Source: Magnolia sinica (lineage: Eukaryota > Streptophyta > Magnoliopsida > Magnoliales > Magnoliaceae). From it: 64,000 nucleotides of DNA. Of this stretch, positions 1-10,707 are shown in pieces. Below the pieces are notes generated by a model that saw only the letters and a program-made list of their open reading frames with translations, did no database searches and was not told the origin of the DNA. Location: positions 90,267,501 to 90,331,500 of the forward strand of contig NC_080573.1 of the NCBI RefSeq assembly GCF_029962835.1. Reading direction: 5' to 3'. The position numbers were made by a program, and so were the translations under genes. Numbering within the stretch: position 1 is the stretch's first letter; each line of letters opens with the position of its first letter.

Positions 1-1875
1 ATGTTGAACACAACGGGCAAAACCAAGGATGACGCTAATGCATGCAGAGACTTGAAGCGGCTAGGAATTAAGAAGCATTTATGGTTAGAAAATACTGATG
101 GCAAAGTGATTCAAAAACGAGGTCCTTTTTTCCTTTGAAAAGAAGAAAAAAAACATTTCATCCAGACTTTACGTGAGCTTCGTGTTCCGGTTGGTTTTAG
201 TGGGAGTTGGAAGAACATCGTAAAGGAAGATAGTGTTGATTTAAAGGGAATGAAGTCTCATGATTACCACGTATTGATGCAACATCTGCTTCCAATTTTG
301 ATCCAACATGCATTCAAGGATAATAAGCCTATGCGCACTATAATTAGAAGCTTCAGTACATTTTTCAATGCCCTATGCTCGCAAATCATAGATATTGAAA
401 TGTTAATGGCTCTCGAGAAGGGCATGGCTAGGACTTTATGTGAGCTCGAGATTACATGTCCTCCTTCAATTTTTGTTGTGATGATGCATTTGCCTATCCA
501 CTTGGCTTATGAGGCTCGCGTATGTGGTCCTGTTTACTATCGATGGATGTATCCATTCGAAAGGTATAATATGATTTTAATATGAATAAACTGATCCAAC
601 ATCTGCAATTACATTTTCTAATGTGTTATTAACTCTTTTAGGTTCATGAAGACGTTTAAGGCATACGTCCGCAATATGACACGACCTGAAGGTTGTATAG
701 CAGAACGATACATTCAAGAGGAGACACTTATATACTGCAACCAGTATAGAGGGAAAAATAACACGAGCCTCTTGGAGAAATTGGAAAAACGGTTAGACGG
801 ATCAATTTCATTCATGCCGAAGTTATAAGATATTGTTGACGACTTCGATGTTAACGTGGTTGGCCCAGTTGGCCCTAGTCAAAGTGTCGTTTTAGAAGGT
901 ATTGAGTACGAACAGGCTCGCACCTGGGTACTGAAGAGTCATCCTAACTATGAGACATGGCAAGGGTACGAACTGGACTTAGCTTGTATGTATGTCTTTT
1001 TTTTTCTTTTTCTTTTTTTTTTTAAATTTCAAATTTGATTCAACAACATTGTAACAACATTTATGAAAAAAATTGTCAATTTTGTAACAACCTTCTTAAC
1101 TTGCAGGAGATATGCAAATTTCTTAAAGCAACGCAATATAGTTGTTGGGACTAGGACTAAGGTGGCGAGTGATGATGAGTTCATACCTTGGTTGAATAAA
1201 CAGCTAGACTTGAGTGAATCAAGTAATGAAGTCTTCAGAGATATAGTTAGGGGACCAAAGGCTTTTGCGATGCAGTACAATAAATATTGTATCAATGGTT
1301 TCCTCTTCATCACCAAGGAATACGAAGAGAATAAAATGAATCAGAATAGCGGTGTTAGCACAGAGAGTATGACCACCTTCCGATCTAGTGCTAAGGATAA
1401 GAATCCAGTGGATGAATCTGTACCTTATTACGGAGTCCTCCGCAAAATCATCCAATTGGAGTACCGAGAAGGGCACAAGCCAGTTCTACTAAAGTGCGAT
1501 TGGGTGAAGGTGACGCACCAATGTGTTTCTTTCGATGCGGTAGGGAATTTGAGACTGGTGAATTTGTCTAATCTTCTTAGTTCAGACCAAGTGGGTGATG
1601 AGCCATTTATTCTTGCGGAGCATGCCGTGCAAGTTTTTTATTCTAGAGATCCAAAAAATCCTAATTGGCATGTGGTCTTGGAGGTTCCAAGAAAGATTTT
1701 CGTTGAAGATGAGACAAGCATTTTATCAGAAACACGGGTTGTAACTGAGGCTGAAGTAGGACTTGATCTCACCGAAGTAGACATGGGTGGCGAGTTGTTA
1801 TTCAATGACAGTGAAGATATTTGTGTGGTTGTTGAAAAGAAAAAGAAAAGAAAGAGAGCAGGGAAAAAATCCTGA
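1..1875 (+). pseudogene. TNP2-like CACTA transposase, C-terminal half (DUF4218 + DUF4216), two stops
   Basis: The product would be the DDE-type transposase that cuts and moves CACTA elements. Three exons can be read in one frame: up to 563, 642-989 and 1107-1875, with GT/AG introns at 564-641 and 990-1106. The first two exons give the DUF4218 block (HDYHVLMQHLLPI, CGPVYYRWMYPFER, then KAYVRNMTRPEGCIAERY). The third gives DUF4216 (YYGVLRKIIQLEYREG, PFILAEHAVQVFYSRDP) and ends in a lysine-rich tail before TGA at 1873. In-frame stops at 136-138 and 826-828 interrupt an otherwise well-preserved frame, so this copy is a recent pseudogene unless read through. The catalytic Transposase_21 part lies upstream of the window. 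Confidence 0.85.
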
Positions 1876-2061
1876 TTTGTTGGTTATATTATGCATGTAA
1901 CGAAACGATTTTGATTTATGCCCTTTTTGATTTTTCCATTATCATATTAATGTGATAGAAAAAATTTATGAATTAATTTACTCGTCTCTTTATTATACTT
2001 GGTACTTTGCTATTTGGATAGAAAATTTTATAGTAATTACGTTACAAATTAGATCTTGAAG

Positions 2062-4666
2062 ATGGATCTAGAGGCAGAGCCGCTCGGGGATGCATCCTAT
2101 AAAGATGCCAGGGGTAATAACATAGCTCTCGTTATCCGTTTAGATTTAACATTTCTTTTAAAATGATCTTTCACTTAGAGGCACTGTCATTGGGCGCAGA
2201 GTCGCTAGGGGATGCAGCCCTTGAAGATGCTAGAGGTAATAAGATAGCCTTTCGTAATTGTTTAGATTTAAAATTTCTTCTATATCGGTGATGATGAAAC
2301 ATGTGTGTAGCTATTTTTCTTTTTATGCCAGGGGTAATAACATAGCTCTCGTTAGCTGTTTAGATTTAACAATTCTTTTAAAATGATCTTTCACTCAGAG
2401 GCAGAGTCATTCGGCGCAGAGCCGCTAGGGGATGCAGCCCCTGCAGATGCAGACCCTGAAGATGCTAGAGGTAATAAGATAGTTTTCCTTAATTGTCTAG
2501 ATTTAACATATCTTTTATATTGGCGATGATGAAACATGTGTAGCTATTTTTCTTTTTATGTCAGGGGTAATAACATAGCTCTCGTTAGCTGTTTAGATTT
2601 AACGTTTCTTTTAAAATGATCTTTCACTCAGAGGCAGAGTCATTCGGCGCAGAGCCGCTAGGGGATGCAGCCCCTGCAGATGTAGACCCTAAAGATGTTA
2701 GAGGTAATAAGATAGCTTTCCTTAATTGTCTAGATTTAAAATATCTTTTATATTGGTGATGATGAAACATGTGTAGCTATTTTTCTTTTTATGCCAGGGG
2801 TAATAACATAGCTCTCGTTAGCTATTTAGATTTAACATTTCTTTTAAAATGATCTTTCACTCAGAGGCAGAGGCATTCGGCGCAGAGCCGCTAGGGGATG
2901 CAGCCCCTGCAGTTGCAGACCCTGAAGATGCTAGAGGTAATAAGATAACTTTCCTTAATTGTCTAGATTTAAAATATCTTTTATATTGGCGATGATGAAA
3001 CATGTGTAGCTATTTTTCTTTTTATGCAGGCAGGTCGTCATCTTCATCGTCTAAGCAGAGAGGTCCTAACCGAGGTTCAGAATTACATGAGAGGACTTCA
3101 GTGAAAAGGGTCATTGGGATTAATGAATTTGGGCAACCGAATATAGGGGATGCAAATCAGATCGCATTCAATTCAAGCATTGGTGTTCTCACCCGTGCAC
3201 ACATTCCGATCACCTACACAGACTTTCGGTTGGTGCCTCCACAATACATTCAGAGGGTCAGTGATATCCTGGCATGTAGTTATGAATTTCAGGATAACCA
3301 AGAAGCGTGGTCACCATACATTCGTGATCGCTGTAAGGCTGCTTGGAGAAATTTCAAGAACACTTTACATGCAAAGTATATTAAGGACAAGGATCCTGCA
3401 GTTGTGAAATCTTATCCTGCCCCTATTGGTGTCCCTATTGAGGATTGGATGATCTTCGTGGATTATTACAATACTGATAAATTCAAGGAATCAAGTGTAA
3501 GAAATGCATCCAATCGGGCCAAACAAGTTGGCCCTTCTACACTTGGTCGGCGTAGCATGGCTGCCACACGTCATGAGATGGTACATGTCCTAAAATAACA
3601 AAGTTCTACTTTATTTATAATAATTATTTCAATTTATTAGTCGTTTAATTCCATTATTTATGTGTTTTGGCATGGATGTTATGGGGAAAAGGCAATTGAG
3701 AGGAATCTTACTACTGATGCCGAGGTTGGTAGGGCTGAGGTGTACATCCGAGCCCATACAACAAAGGATAACAAAGTGCAGTTTCTAGAAACCTTTGTAA
3801 GTGCAACCCTCGTACATCCTTTCATTATCCATGTGAATTTTAAATGCTTCTTTCCCGCACTATAATTTTTCTTTTGGATGTTGTCATAGGAAAAAATAAA
3901 ATCGATTCAAAGTAGTAATCCCGCATCTCGGATGACCAGCGTAGATGATGCCCTTACACAGGTATATATGCATGTCCTTCAAATACTTGAGTTTATTTAG
4001 ACTTATGCATTCTCTGATAAATCTAATTGCAATTCTGTTTACAGTCAATTGGGAGTGATAGTAGAGGGCGCATGCGGGGGATAGGTGGAAATGTAGGCAA
4101 GATTACATTGAAGAAGACAATGCCTATTGTACATAAGCTCGGTGTGGTGTCGCGGGAACAAGATAATTTGGTAGATAAATTAGATGAAATGTAGAAAAGC
4201 CTAGGAGATCTCCACCAGAAGTTTCAATGCTTTGTAGATAAGCAAGGGGAACAAGGGGATGTGGCTCCACCGACAATTCCTCCATTTAAATCTAGTCATG
4301 CATCGTCGGTATGTATGCGTTTCTCTAATACTAATTTAAGCTTATGATTATATGCACTTCCATTTAAAAATACTAACGACATGTTATATGTGTACATGTA
4401 GCCTGATTTGGTAAATCTTGGCAAGAGATGCGATCTCTGTGATTGGAAGAAACGGGTAATGCTCGTGGTGAGGTGCATGCAGTGGATCCAAAAACCTGTG
4501 TCCATGGAGCAGAAATGGACGATGGAAATTTTAGTGTTGTCCTGATGGAGATTATAGCTCCGCAATCAGAGTTATGGAAGGAAGATGGTTATCATGATAC
4601 GCTTGGAGAGGTCGGTGTAGGAGGATTTGTCGTATGGCCCAAGCTATTTCTAACCATCTATCCGTG
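2062..4666 (+). pseudogene. Second CACTA gene (TNPA/Transposase_24-like) with mini-exon repeat N-terminus
   Basis: In En/Spm-type elements the second gene encodes a DNA-binding protein that recognises subterminal repeats and assists the transposase. I place the start at ATG 2062 (MDLEAEPLGD). Proposed exons: 2062-2113; mini-exons 2179-2235, 2399-2470, 2632-2703 and 2865-2936; then 3030 to about 3577. The last carries the conserved block (QIAFNSSIGVLTRAHIPI, then WSPYIRDRCKAAWRNFKNTL). Later pieces are about 3680-3795 (GRAEVYIRAHT), 3891-3960, about 4045-4313 (coiled-coil-like) and 4403 to about 4666 (GEVHAVDPKTCVHGAEM, the family's C-terminal block). The phase is 1 at every junction of the N-terminal exons, so the frame stays open into 3030. 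Breaks seen: TAG at 4192-4194 and an apparent frameshift near 4443. The 3' boundaries are approximate. Confidence 0.72.
2179..3029 (+). repeat. Tandem array of 233-bp exon-plus-intron units
   Basis: Units begin at 2178, 2398, 2631 and 2864 (spacing 220, 233 and 233). Each unit carries a 57- or 72-nt open segment preceded by CTTTCACT(C/T)AG and followed by GTAATAAG, so it looks like an exon between good splice sites. The translated unit is AESFGAEPLGDAAP followed by ADADPEDAR. A weaker internal duplication inside each unit leaves a second AG-GG-GTAATAAC motif, which would be a 2-nt remnant. The array sits at the 5' end of the second CACTA gene. Confidence 0.85.
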
Positions 4667-4929
4667 ATGTTTATGAATATTAGACATTACAATAACTAAC
4701 ACAATTAACTTTTGTTTTTAAACTATACAGTAACATAGACAGATGCATGCATATTATGGAATCGAATGAATTTAACACTCACTTCAGATTACACCCACAT
4801 ATATTGAATGGAATGGATTTAACACCCACATTTATACATTGATATATTTGGTTGGCATTTCAATTTTCAGCCTCCATTTGAGGAATTGAAAGATTTGTAA
4901 TAATTTTCACTTCTTTAAGTGTAATTTGC

Positions 4930-4974
<45 letters not shown>

Positions 4975-4994
4975 GTAGGGAATTTTCATCATCC
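4667..4994. other. Gap after the CACTA second gene; (GA)n microsatellite
   Basis: There is no coding signal. It contains a near-duplicate 30-bp stretch (atttaacac...cacccacat, about 4770-4835) and a GA microsatellite of about 38 bases at 4934-4971, directly upstream of an ATG in good context at 4995. This may be the 5' UTR of a captured gene fragment. Confidence 0.5.
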
Positions 4995-7957
4995 ATGGCA
5001 GCTGTTGCAGAGAATGCGCCACCAGCAGGTGTACAGAAATTACACTTCAAACAGAGTATCATCTGCTGTAAGTTACTTCAAGGGTAAATGGTTTTACTCT
5101 GGCTATCTTAAAATCATTTAAATAGCAAGATGCTGATGCTAGAGGTACTCTTATTTGCAGGATCTGGTTTTGAGTGTTGCAGGATCATCTGCTGAAGTTG
5201 CACTGGCTGGTTCTCACCCCAAAGGTACTATTACATTTTTTTGATGCCTCGATTGCTAAGTACACATTAGGGACTGATCTAGTTTCCGTTGTTGCAGGTT
5301 GGTGTAGGTGTCACTTCAGGGGGAGTTAACCAGATAAGTTTATATTTTTCTTTTTGGTTGCATTTGAGTGTCTAATTACCTGCTTGCCTTTTTTCTTTTC
5401 TTCTTTCTTTCTTTCTTTTAATTGTAATTCTCTTTAAATGTTTTAGATCAATAAGGGACATCCCTGTATTCAAGGAACGGTTTCAACATGACAATGAAGG
5501 TAAACTTAACTCTAAATATCACCTTTATAACCAGAATTTGTGCTCTTTATTGTCTGTTTTTGAATTATAATTTTTTATATAATTGACACCTTTTATCTCG
5601 AAATATGATCTATGAAGTAAGATATGAACGCAATCCTTATCAAAATCCACACCTAGGGGAGCGCAAATAAGAGGATTGATCTTAATAGTATGGTCGTCAT
5701 GCACATAGACAGAAAATGCTTGCAAAGAATGTTTATGAGTACTCGGTAATTTCGGAGTCCTTCTTGGTTACGGTTTGGGCTGAAAGTACGAGTGTTGGAG
5801 CCGACGCTTTCGGAGTCTGAACTCATTCTTTTAGATTGTGTTTGTGTCCAGCAGATTACTTTTAGATTGTGTTTGTGTTTGTGTTTGTGTCTAGCAGATT
5901 ACTTTCTTATTGTTTTTAGCAAAGATCTACTGTTGTGGGCCTCTCTCTCATTTGATGATTGCAATCTATACCATGTGCAATTCAAATGGTAGTGGGCTAT
6001 CACAGAATGTGTTGCATGAGGTTCCTAGAACTACGGTGACCTTTTGTCCAAGGCAGGTAATGTCTATCTATGCCATCCAATTCTCAGATGAGGGGAGTGG
6101 CACATCATGAATTTTCTGTAGCATGGAGCAGTTTCCTAAGCTTATCACTGGGAGGGAGCTGGTTGATCTCCCCTTCCTGAGATTTGCTTTAGAGTTCAGA
6201 CAAGGTTGGTATGTGGAACACAAGTGCAAGATCCAAGTTGTCCACCAATTGAGTACCAGCTTGCAAATGTCCTATCCTAACATTCATGCTGCTCTATTCT
6301 TGTGGACCATAACATTTGAAATAGGGAAATTTGGCAACCTGTTTTTTTTTTTTTTCTGCCCATCCAGTTCTCTGTATCTTGAACTCATGTCAATTTGCCA
6401 TATGTGGTTGCATGAAGGAGCTTGGGTTGTACACACATTTGGGATTTGAAACACCTTGTTAGCAAAAATACTAGTTATTAACCTTCATTGAGCTATCTAT
6501 TTTTTGCCGTCTCTCTTCATCACTAGAGTAATTCTACCCTTTTTTGAGTATTGAAATCCTTGTCATGCTATTTGGGTTCCCTTTTTGCAGGTGCAACCTG
6601 GTCTTTCTGCACTTGAAGATGCAATGGAGGTAGGATATGAAGATTTCAAGGTAATCAACCCAGTTTCTCAAAAATCTACAATTTTTTAATCGTAAGATTG
6701 ATGTTAGCAGAATGTTTTCCTTCAAACAAGACCAGTGTAGTTTGCTTGAGAGTTTTCAACAGTGAGAGTTTAGTCCCCATTGTGTAGTCTGCTTGATCCT
6801 TGTATCTGGCTGATTTTTGTTTTTATATCCTAAAATGATGCTAAACAATGGATGGACGGTGTGGATAGGACACATATATCATGGTGGCCACTCAAAGCTG
6901 CTTACTGTTCTAGTTGGAGATGCGCCCATCTGTTTTGTTAGCTTATTTTAGGACATGGGATAAAAAATGAGCAGAATCTAATATTCAAGTGGGCTGAAAA
7001 ATGTGAGGATTGAACGTTTGCTGATGAAATATTCATGAGGCTGCAGAAGTTTTGACTTAGGGTAATATTTGTGTTCTCATTTCATCTCAATGGAATTGAG
7101 GTTATGAACTGTATGTATGGCATTTAAACATCACTGTCGACGAATCCTTACTCTTGCTCGAGGTAGTCTCTCGGGAGTTTGGTTTAAGATTACTTAATCA
7201 CTTCAGCTTAAAAAGTAGAAACCAAGATAAGCAGTCATGTTTGAAACAAGAGTCATCACTCATGTAAATATGCATTTCTTTTAAGACAGTGATTTGATTT
7301 TACCGAAGACAATTGAGTTACATAGGTATTTAATGTATAAGTGGCTATAGGATGAAGGAATGGCAAAATCAGTGTCGGCTTTGAGCAGAATCCTTACCTA
7401 TTTAGATAAGACATTTATATTGCATTTTGTGAATTGTCATCCCTTTCATGAGAAAAGAAAATGCATGAAAGCCCTCCTCAAAAGAAAAAAAAAAAAAAAA
7501 CTGTATTCAATACCTTTAAAAGCCATGACCAATGAAATGTGATTCTTGAATCTTGATACTTTGAGTTAAAAAAATCAAGCTTTTCTAATTATTAGCTTCC
7601 TTTTTTTGGTTGATCACATTTTGATGCAACTTGGTTATCAAGGCAATGGTTAATCACATTTTGATGCAGTTTGGCTATCTGGAGCATAAATGTGAGCACG
7701 CATGGAATCAATTTCAAAAATCTTAATATCTTTTGTTTTGTTTTTTTTTTTTTTTTTTCATATTGGCCATCTCTAGACTATTTTTTTATATGTATAGTAA
7801 CTCAGTTACTGAAAAATGTAGATCTTTAGCATTGATTAGAGAAGTGCTTATATTTTGGTTTAGTGCAGCAAAGATCATGGCTTGTCTACTCACATTAAAG
7901 GAGGAAAAGATGCAAGAAAATCTAAAGCCGTTGTAGGGTTTTTACAGGTGAAATCTA
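4995..7957 (+). other. Exon-like islands of unrecognised origin inside the CACTA
   Basis: Several short open stretches have splice-like flanks. ATG at 4995 (MAAVAENAPPAGVQK) runs to a GTAAGT at 5068. 5161-5224 is preceded by ttatttgcag and followed by GTAC (DLVLSVAGSSAEVAL). A stretch starts after gttgttgcag at 5298. One lies after gttttag near 5446 (IRDIPVFKERFQHDNE). 6592-6651 follows tttttgcag (VQPGLSALEDAMEVG). About 7870-7957 is followed by GTGAAA (HIKGGKDARKSKAVVG). Reading phases do not chain neatly and I do not recognise the parent genes. Given the VPS2-like exon further on, captured host exons are the likeliest explanation. A short tandem duplication (ttagattgtgtttgtgt...cagattac) lies at 5832-5902. 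Confidence 0.35.
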
Positions 7958-8424
7958 AACAACAGGAGCAAACCTCAACTTCCTTTAAAATGTCTTATCA
8001 TGTTCTTTAAATATTCTAAGTTGTCTTTTCAAGGGACTGAGGAGCATTTTAGATAATTTTCTGATAGTGGTCATGGACCCCACGGATGCTGTAATGATGG
8101 TTGAAATGAAAAACTGTCAACAGTCAGATGGTACAAACAGCTTCAACCAACCAGGGCTCAGGATCTGAACAAAATTGCATATATTGGGTCCCACCAACTG
8201 AACGGTTTGGATTTATTACTTGTAAATGCACAACGGCTGGGAGTGCATTCTGCCAGTGATTATATCAAATAACACCAGCTTTGGATCGTGTACGGAAGCT
8301 GATTGTGTGTAGGTTCTCTTGAACCAGGTCCCACAATCTTCTCCTGCGTAGGTTGGGAGGTCCGATTGAAGCAGGTCCCACCTCTCGTAGGGACAGGATT
8401 GTTGAGTGACCCAACCTGACTCTG

Positions 8425-8925
8425 TGGGACCCACTGATGTCTGTGTTTTATCCATGCCATTATTCGTTTTGCCAGCTCATTTTACGGCATGCATCGAAAG
8501 ATGAGGCAGATCCAAAGCTCAAGCGGACCACACCCCAGAAACAGTGGGGATCGAATTCCTACCGTTGAAACATTCTTGTGGGCCACAAGTTTTGGATAAG
8601 CTTAATTGCCTGCTTTGTTTGGAATAGGGTGGTACATTGAAAGGATATACCCACCATCATTTGAAACTATTGAGAAGAACACACATGCGTTATATCTAAA
8701 CCGTTCATTTATTTTGTAACCTCATTATATGGTATGGGCTTAAAAATGAGGCAGATCCAAAACTTATGTGGCCCCAAAGAAGTTTTCAATGGTAAGTATT
8801 CAATCCCCGTTGCTTTCTATAGTGGGGTCCACTTGAGCTTTAGATCTACCTGATTTTTTGGCCCATGCTCTAAAATGATCTCGAAAAATGGGTGGATGGT
8901 GTGGATAGTCCACACATCATGATGG
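8425..8925. repeat. Fold-back (inverted) repeat of a dispersed family
   Basis: About 150 bp at 8425-8575 is the degenerate reverse complement of about 8770-8925. The left arm reads gatgaggcagatccaaagct and its partner agctttagatctacctgatt. Related single arms occur near 6830-6900, 20405-20545, 34620-34740 and 58070-58200. This looks like a high-copy non-coding fold-back or MITE-type repeat. The surrounding 8000-9110 holds no gene, only this repeat and fragments such as ccggccaaacaggccc. Confidence 0.55.
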
Positions 8926-9161
8926 GACCTACACAACTTGCTAACATTGAGTGAAATTGGCACGGGACCCAATACGATTCCATCTAACCTACTTCCAAGC
9001 TATTCCACTCTTCCCAAACATAGAGTGGAATTGGCACGTGACCAGATGCAATTCCATCCCACCTAAGCCCGTGTAATCCGGCCGGCCAAACAGGCCCCTA
9101 GGGTAGTAGAATGTTTCTTGTACATTCTCTTATGACCTTCCAAATACATTGGTGTTTTCAG

Positions 9162-9233
9162 CGAATGGCACTAGCAAAGCAGGCCAAAGTGATGCAAGAA
9201 TTCCAGAAGCAGTCAGCACAAATGGATATGACG
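9162..9233 (+). pseudogene. Isolated exon of a VPS2.2/VPS2.3-like ESCRT-III gene (captured fragment)
   Basis: This 72-nt open segment follows gtgttttcag and ends at a GTAATT donor. It encodes RMALAKQA followed by KVMQEFQKQSAQMDMT. That closely resembles the segment KQMAPAKQAKVIKEFQKQSA of plant VPS2.2/VPS2.3 (CHMP2-type) ESCRT-III subunits as I remember it. ESCRT-III proteins polymerise on endosomal membranes to bud intralumenal vesicles. No neighbouring VPS2 exons are recognisable on either side (MSEAIDETLD should follow but does not within range). It therefore looks like a single exon with flanking intron, carried inside the CACTA. It is intact in frame. VPS2 identity is from memory of the family, not a search. 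Confidence 0.72.
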
Positions 9234-10070
9234 GTAATTTTTGTTGATACTAATTCCTACTCGAGCTTTCAATACTCATTATATTTATTAGCTTACCCTG
9301 CATTTCGATGCACGTGCAAATTGAATTGTGAATATTTCATTTAGTACTCACAGCGAGGAAATTGCCCTCAAATATAGAACATGGTACATCCCACATGGAT
9401 ACAACATACACGTCATTTGCACGATGAGTGGAATGATAAAATAGAAAGTATGCATATTGACACAGGTATAAAAAATCTCAATGGATGAAGTGTCCATAAG
9501 CTTTTGACGCTTTATAATATATACGCATTATTCTGGAGACATTTTGTGGAAATATAGAAATATGAGAAATATGAAAAGAAACAGATATGTGGGTTATCAG
9601 AATCAAAGTGTCCATCAGGTTGTCGAAGTTTAGTAGAAATATTTAAGAAATGAAAATGCATGTATTGTGACACATCACAGCCTAATTGTCCCTGAGGTTT
9701 TTGTGATGTCCATGTGGTCATCATGTCAATGCTCCAGATCACTTAACCATCTGTCCCACTTGCATAGATCATTAGAGTTGAAGTGCCTGGAAGGTTCTTG
9801 CAGTATGCATGGTGGGTCCATCAGATCAACTACACGTCCCTAAAATTATGGGCCCCCCACTTGTACTCTTTGTATCAGAATTGAAGCATATGTGAGTTTT
9901 TTGTGGCATCCATGTTAGGGCCCATCAGTTGAATGTGGACTGCATTTCTAGATTTAAAGCCAAAGACTTCAAGAAAACCCCCACAGGTCTGGTAGCAAAA
10001 AAAACAAAGACTTAAATGATATGTGGTTTCTTTTTTTTAAAGCATATATCCAATCCAAATATTTGGAATT
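9234..10070. other. No gene seen; AT-rich CACTA interior
   Basis: I see no conserved coding stretch. It holds short imperfect repeats (tagaaatatg...agaaatgaaa near 9550-9655) and non-coding filler of the gggcccatcag type. Confidence 0.4.
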
Positions 10071-10306
10071 TGGATGATATATTTGATTTTGATTTCTTCC
10101 TTTTCTATTATTGTGTAGACTTGCCTTCTCCAATAGGTTAGTTCGTTCAGAGCTTTGGAGAAATGGGTATATTTAGTTTTGGATGTGTGTGTTGATTAAT
10201 TCACATCTATAACTAGATATGCCAATTTTTCCGAAGGAATGAACTAACTCATTTGAGTAGGAAAAGTCTACACAAAAGAAGAAATCAAAATCATATATAT
10301 CATCCA
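10071..10306. repeat. Long imperfect hairpin (arms about 105 nt, short loop)
   Basis: 10071-10185 and 10200-10306 are near reverse complements. ggatgatatatttgatttt on the left pairs with aaaatcatatatatcatcc on the right, gttagttcgttc pairs with gaatgaactaac, and the innermost ggatgtg pairs with cacatct. The loop is about 15 nt around ttgattaatt. It directly abuts the CACTA subterminal array. It could be a nested MITE or a source of double-stranded RNA. Confidence 0.75.
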
Positions 10307-10337
10307 AAATATTTATTTTTTTTAAATTTATGAGAAT

Positions 10338-10707
10338 CACCGACGGATTTTAGCCGCCGATAACACCGACGGATGATAGCCGCCGACAACGCCGATGGAT
10401 TCTAGCCGCCGACAACCTCGACGGATTATAACCGCCGATAACGCCGACAGATTATAACCGCCGATAACGCCGACGGATTATAGCCGCCGATAACGCTGAC
10501 GGATGTTAGCCGCCGATAACGCCGACGGATTATAGCCGCCAACAACACCGATGGATTCTAGTCGCCGACAACGCCGACGGTTTTTATCCGTCGGCGAGCA
10601 TTGCCGACGCACCCTTTACCGACGGACCATGCGACGGCTAAAAGCAGTCGGGGAAGGTCATTGCCGACGGCTTTTAGCTGTCGGCGTTGCCCTGTTTTTT
10701 GGTAGTG
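10338..10707. repeat. CACTA subterminal repeat array and right terminus
   Basis: About nine to ten copies of a 26-bp unit (consensus ACGCCGACGGATTATAGCC + GCCGATA) run from 10338 to about 10590. Inverted copies of the core (ccgtcggc, gccgacgg) then continue to the terminal CTGTTTTTTGGTAGTG at 10692-10707. In CACTA elements such arrays are the binding sites for the element's second protein. The terminal TAGTG and the GCCGACGG core are both seen directly. Confidence 0.88.

Larger units (their letters stand above)
1..10707 (+). mobile_element. CACTA (En/Spm) DNA transposon, left part cut by window edge
   Basis: The transposase 3' exons (1-1875) and a second element gene (2062-about 4666) run on the plus strand. 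The far end is a subterminal repeat block ending in GGTAGTG at 10701-10707, which reverse-complements to the CACTACC terminus of a CACTA element. CACTA elements make a 3-bp target duplication; the three bases after the end are GTT, but the other end is outside the window, so this cannot be paired. Between the element genes and the right end lie about 5.6 kb of non-element sequence with exon-like islands, including a VPS2-like exon, as seen in gene-capturing CACTA elements. That the coding genes and the 10707 end belong to the same copy is inference. The end at 15467 could instead be the outer end, with 10707 nested inside it. Confidence 0.7.

Noticed and set aside
10338-10590. Regular 26-bp repeats that look like a CRISPR or satellite array
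   Set aside because: The units are direct tandem repeats without unique spacers, end in a CACTA terminus, and this is plant nuclear DNA; they are subterminal repeats.
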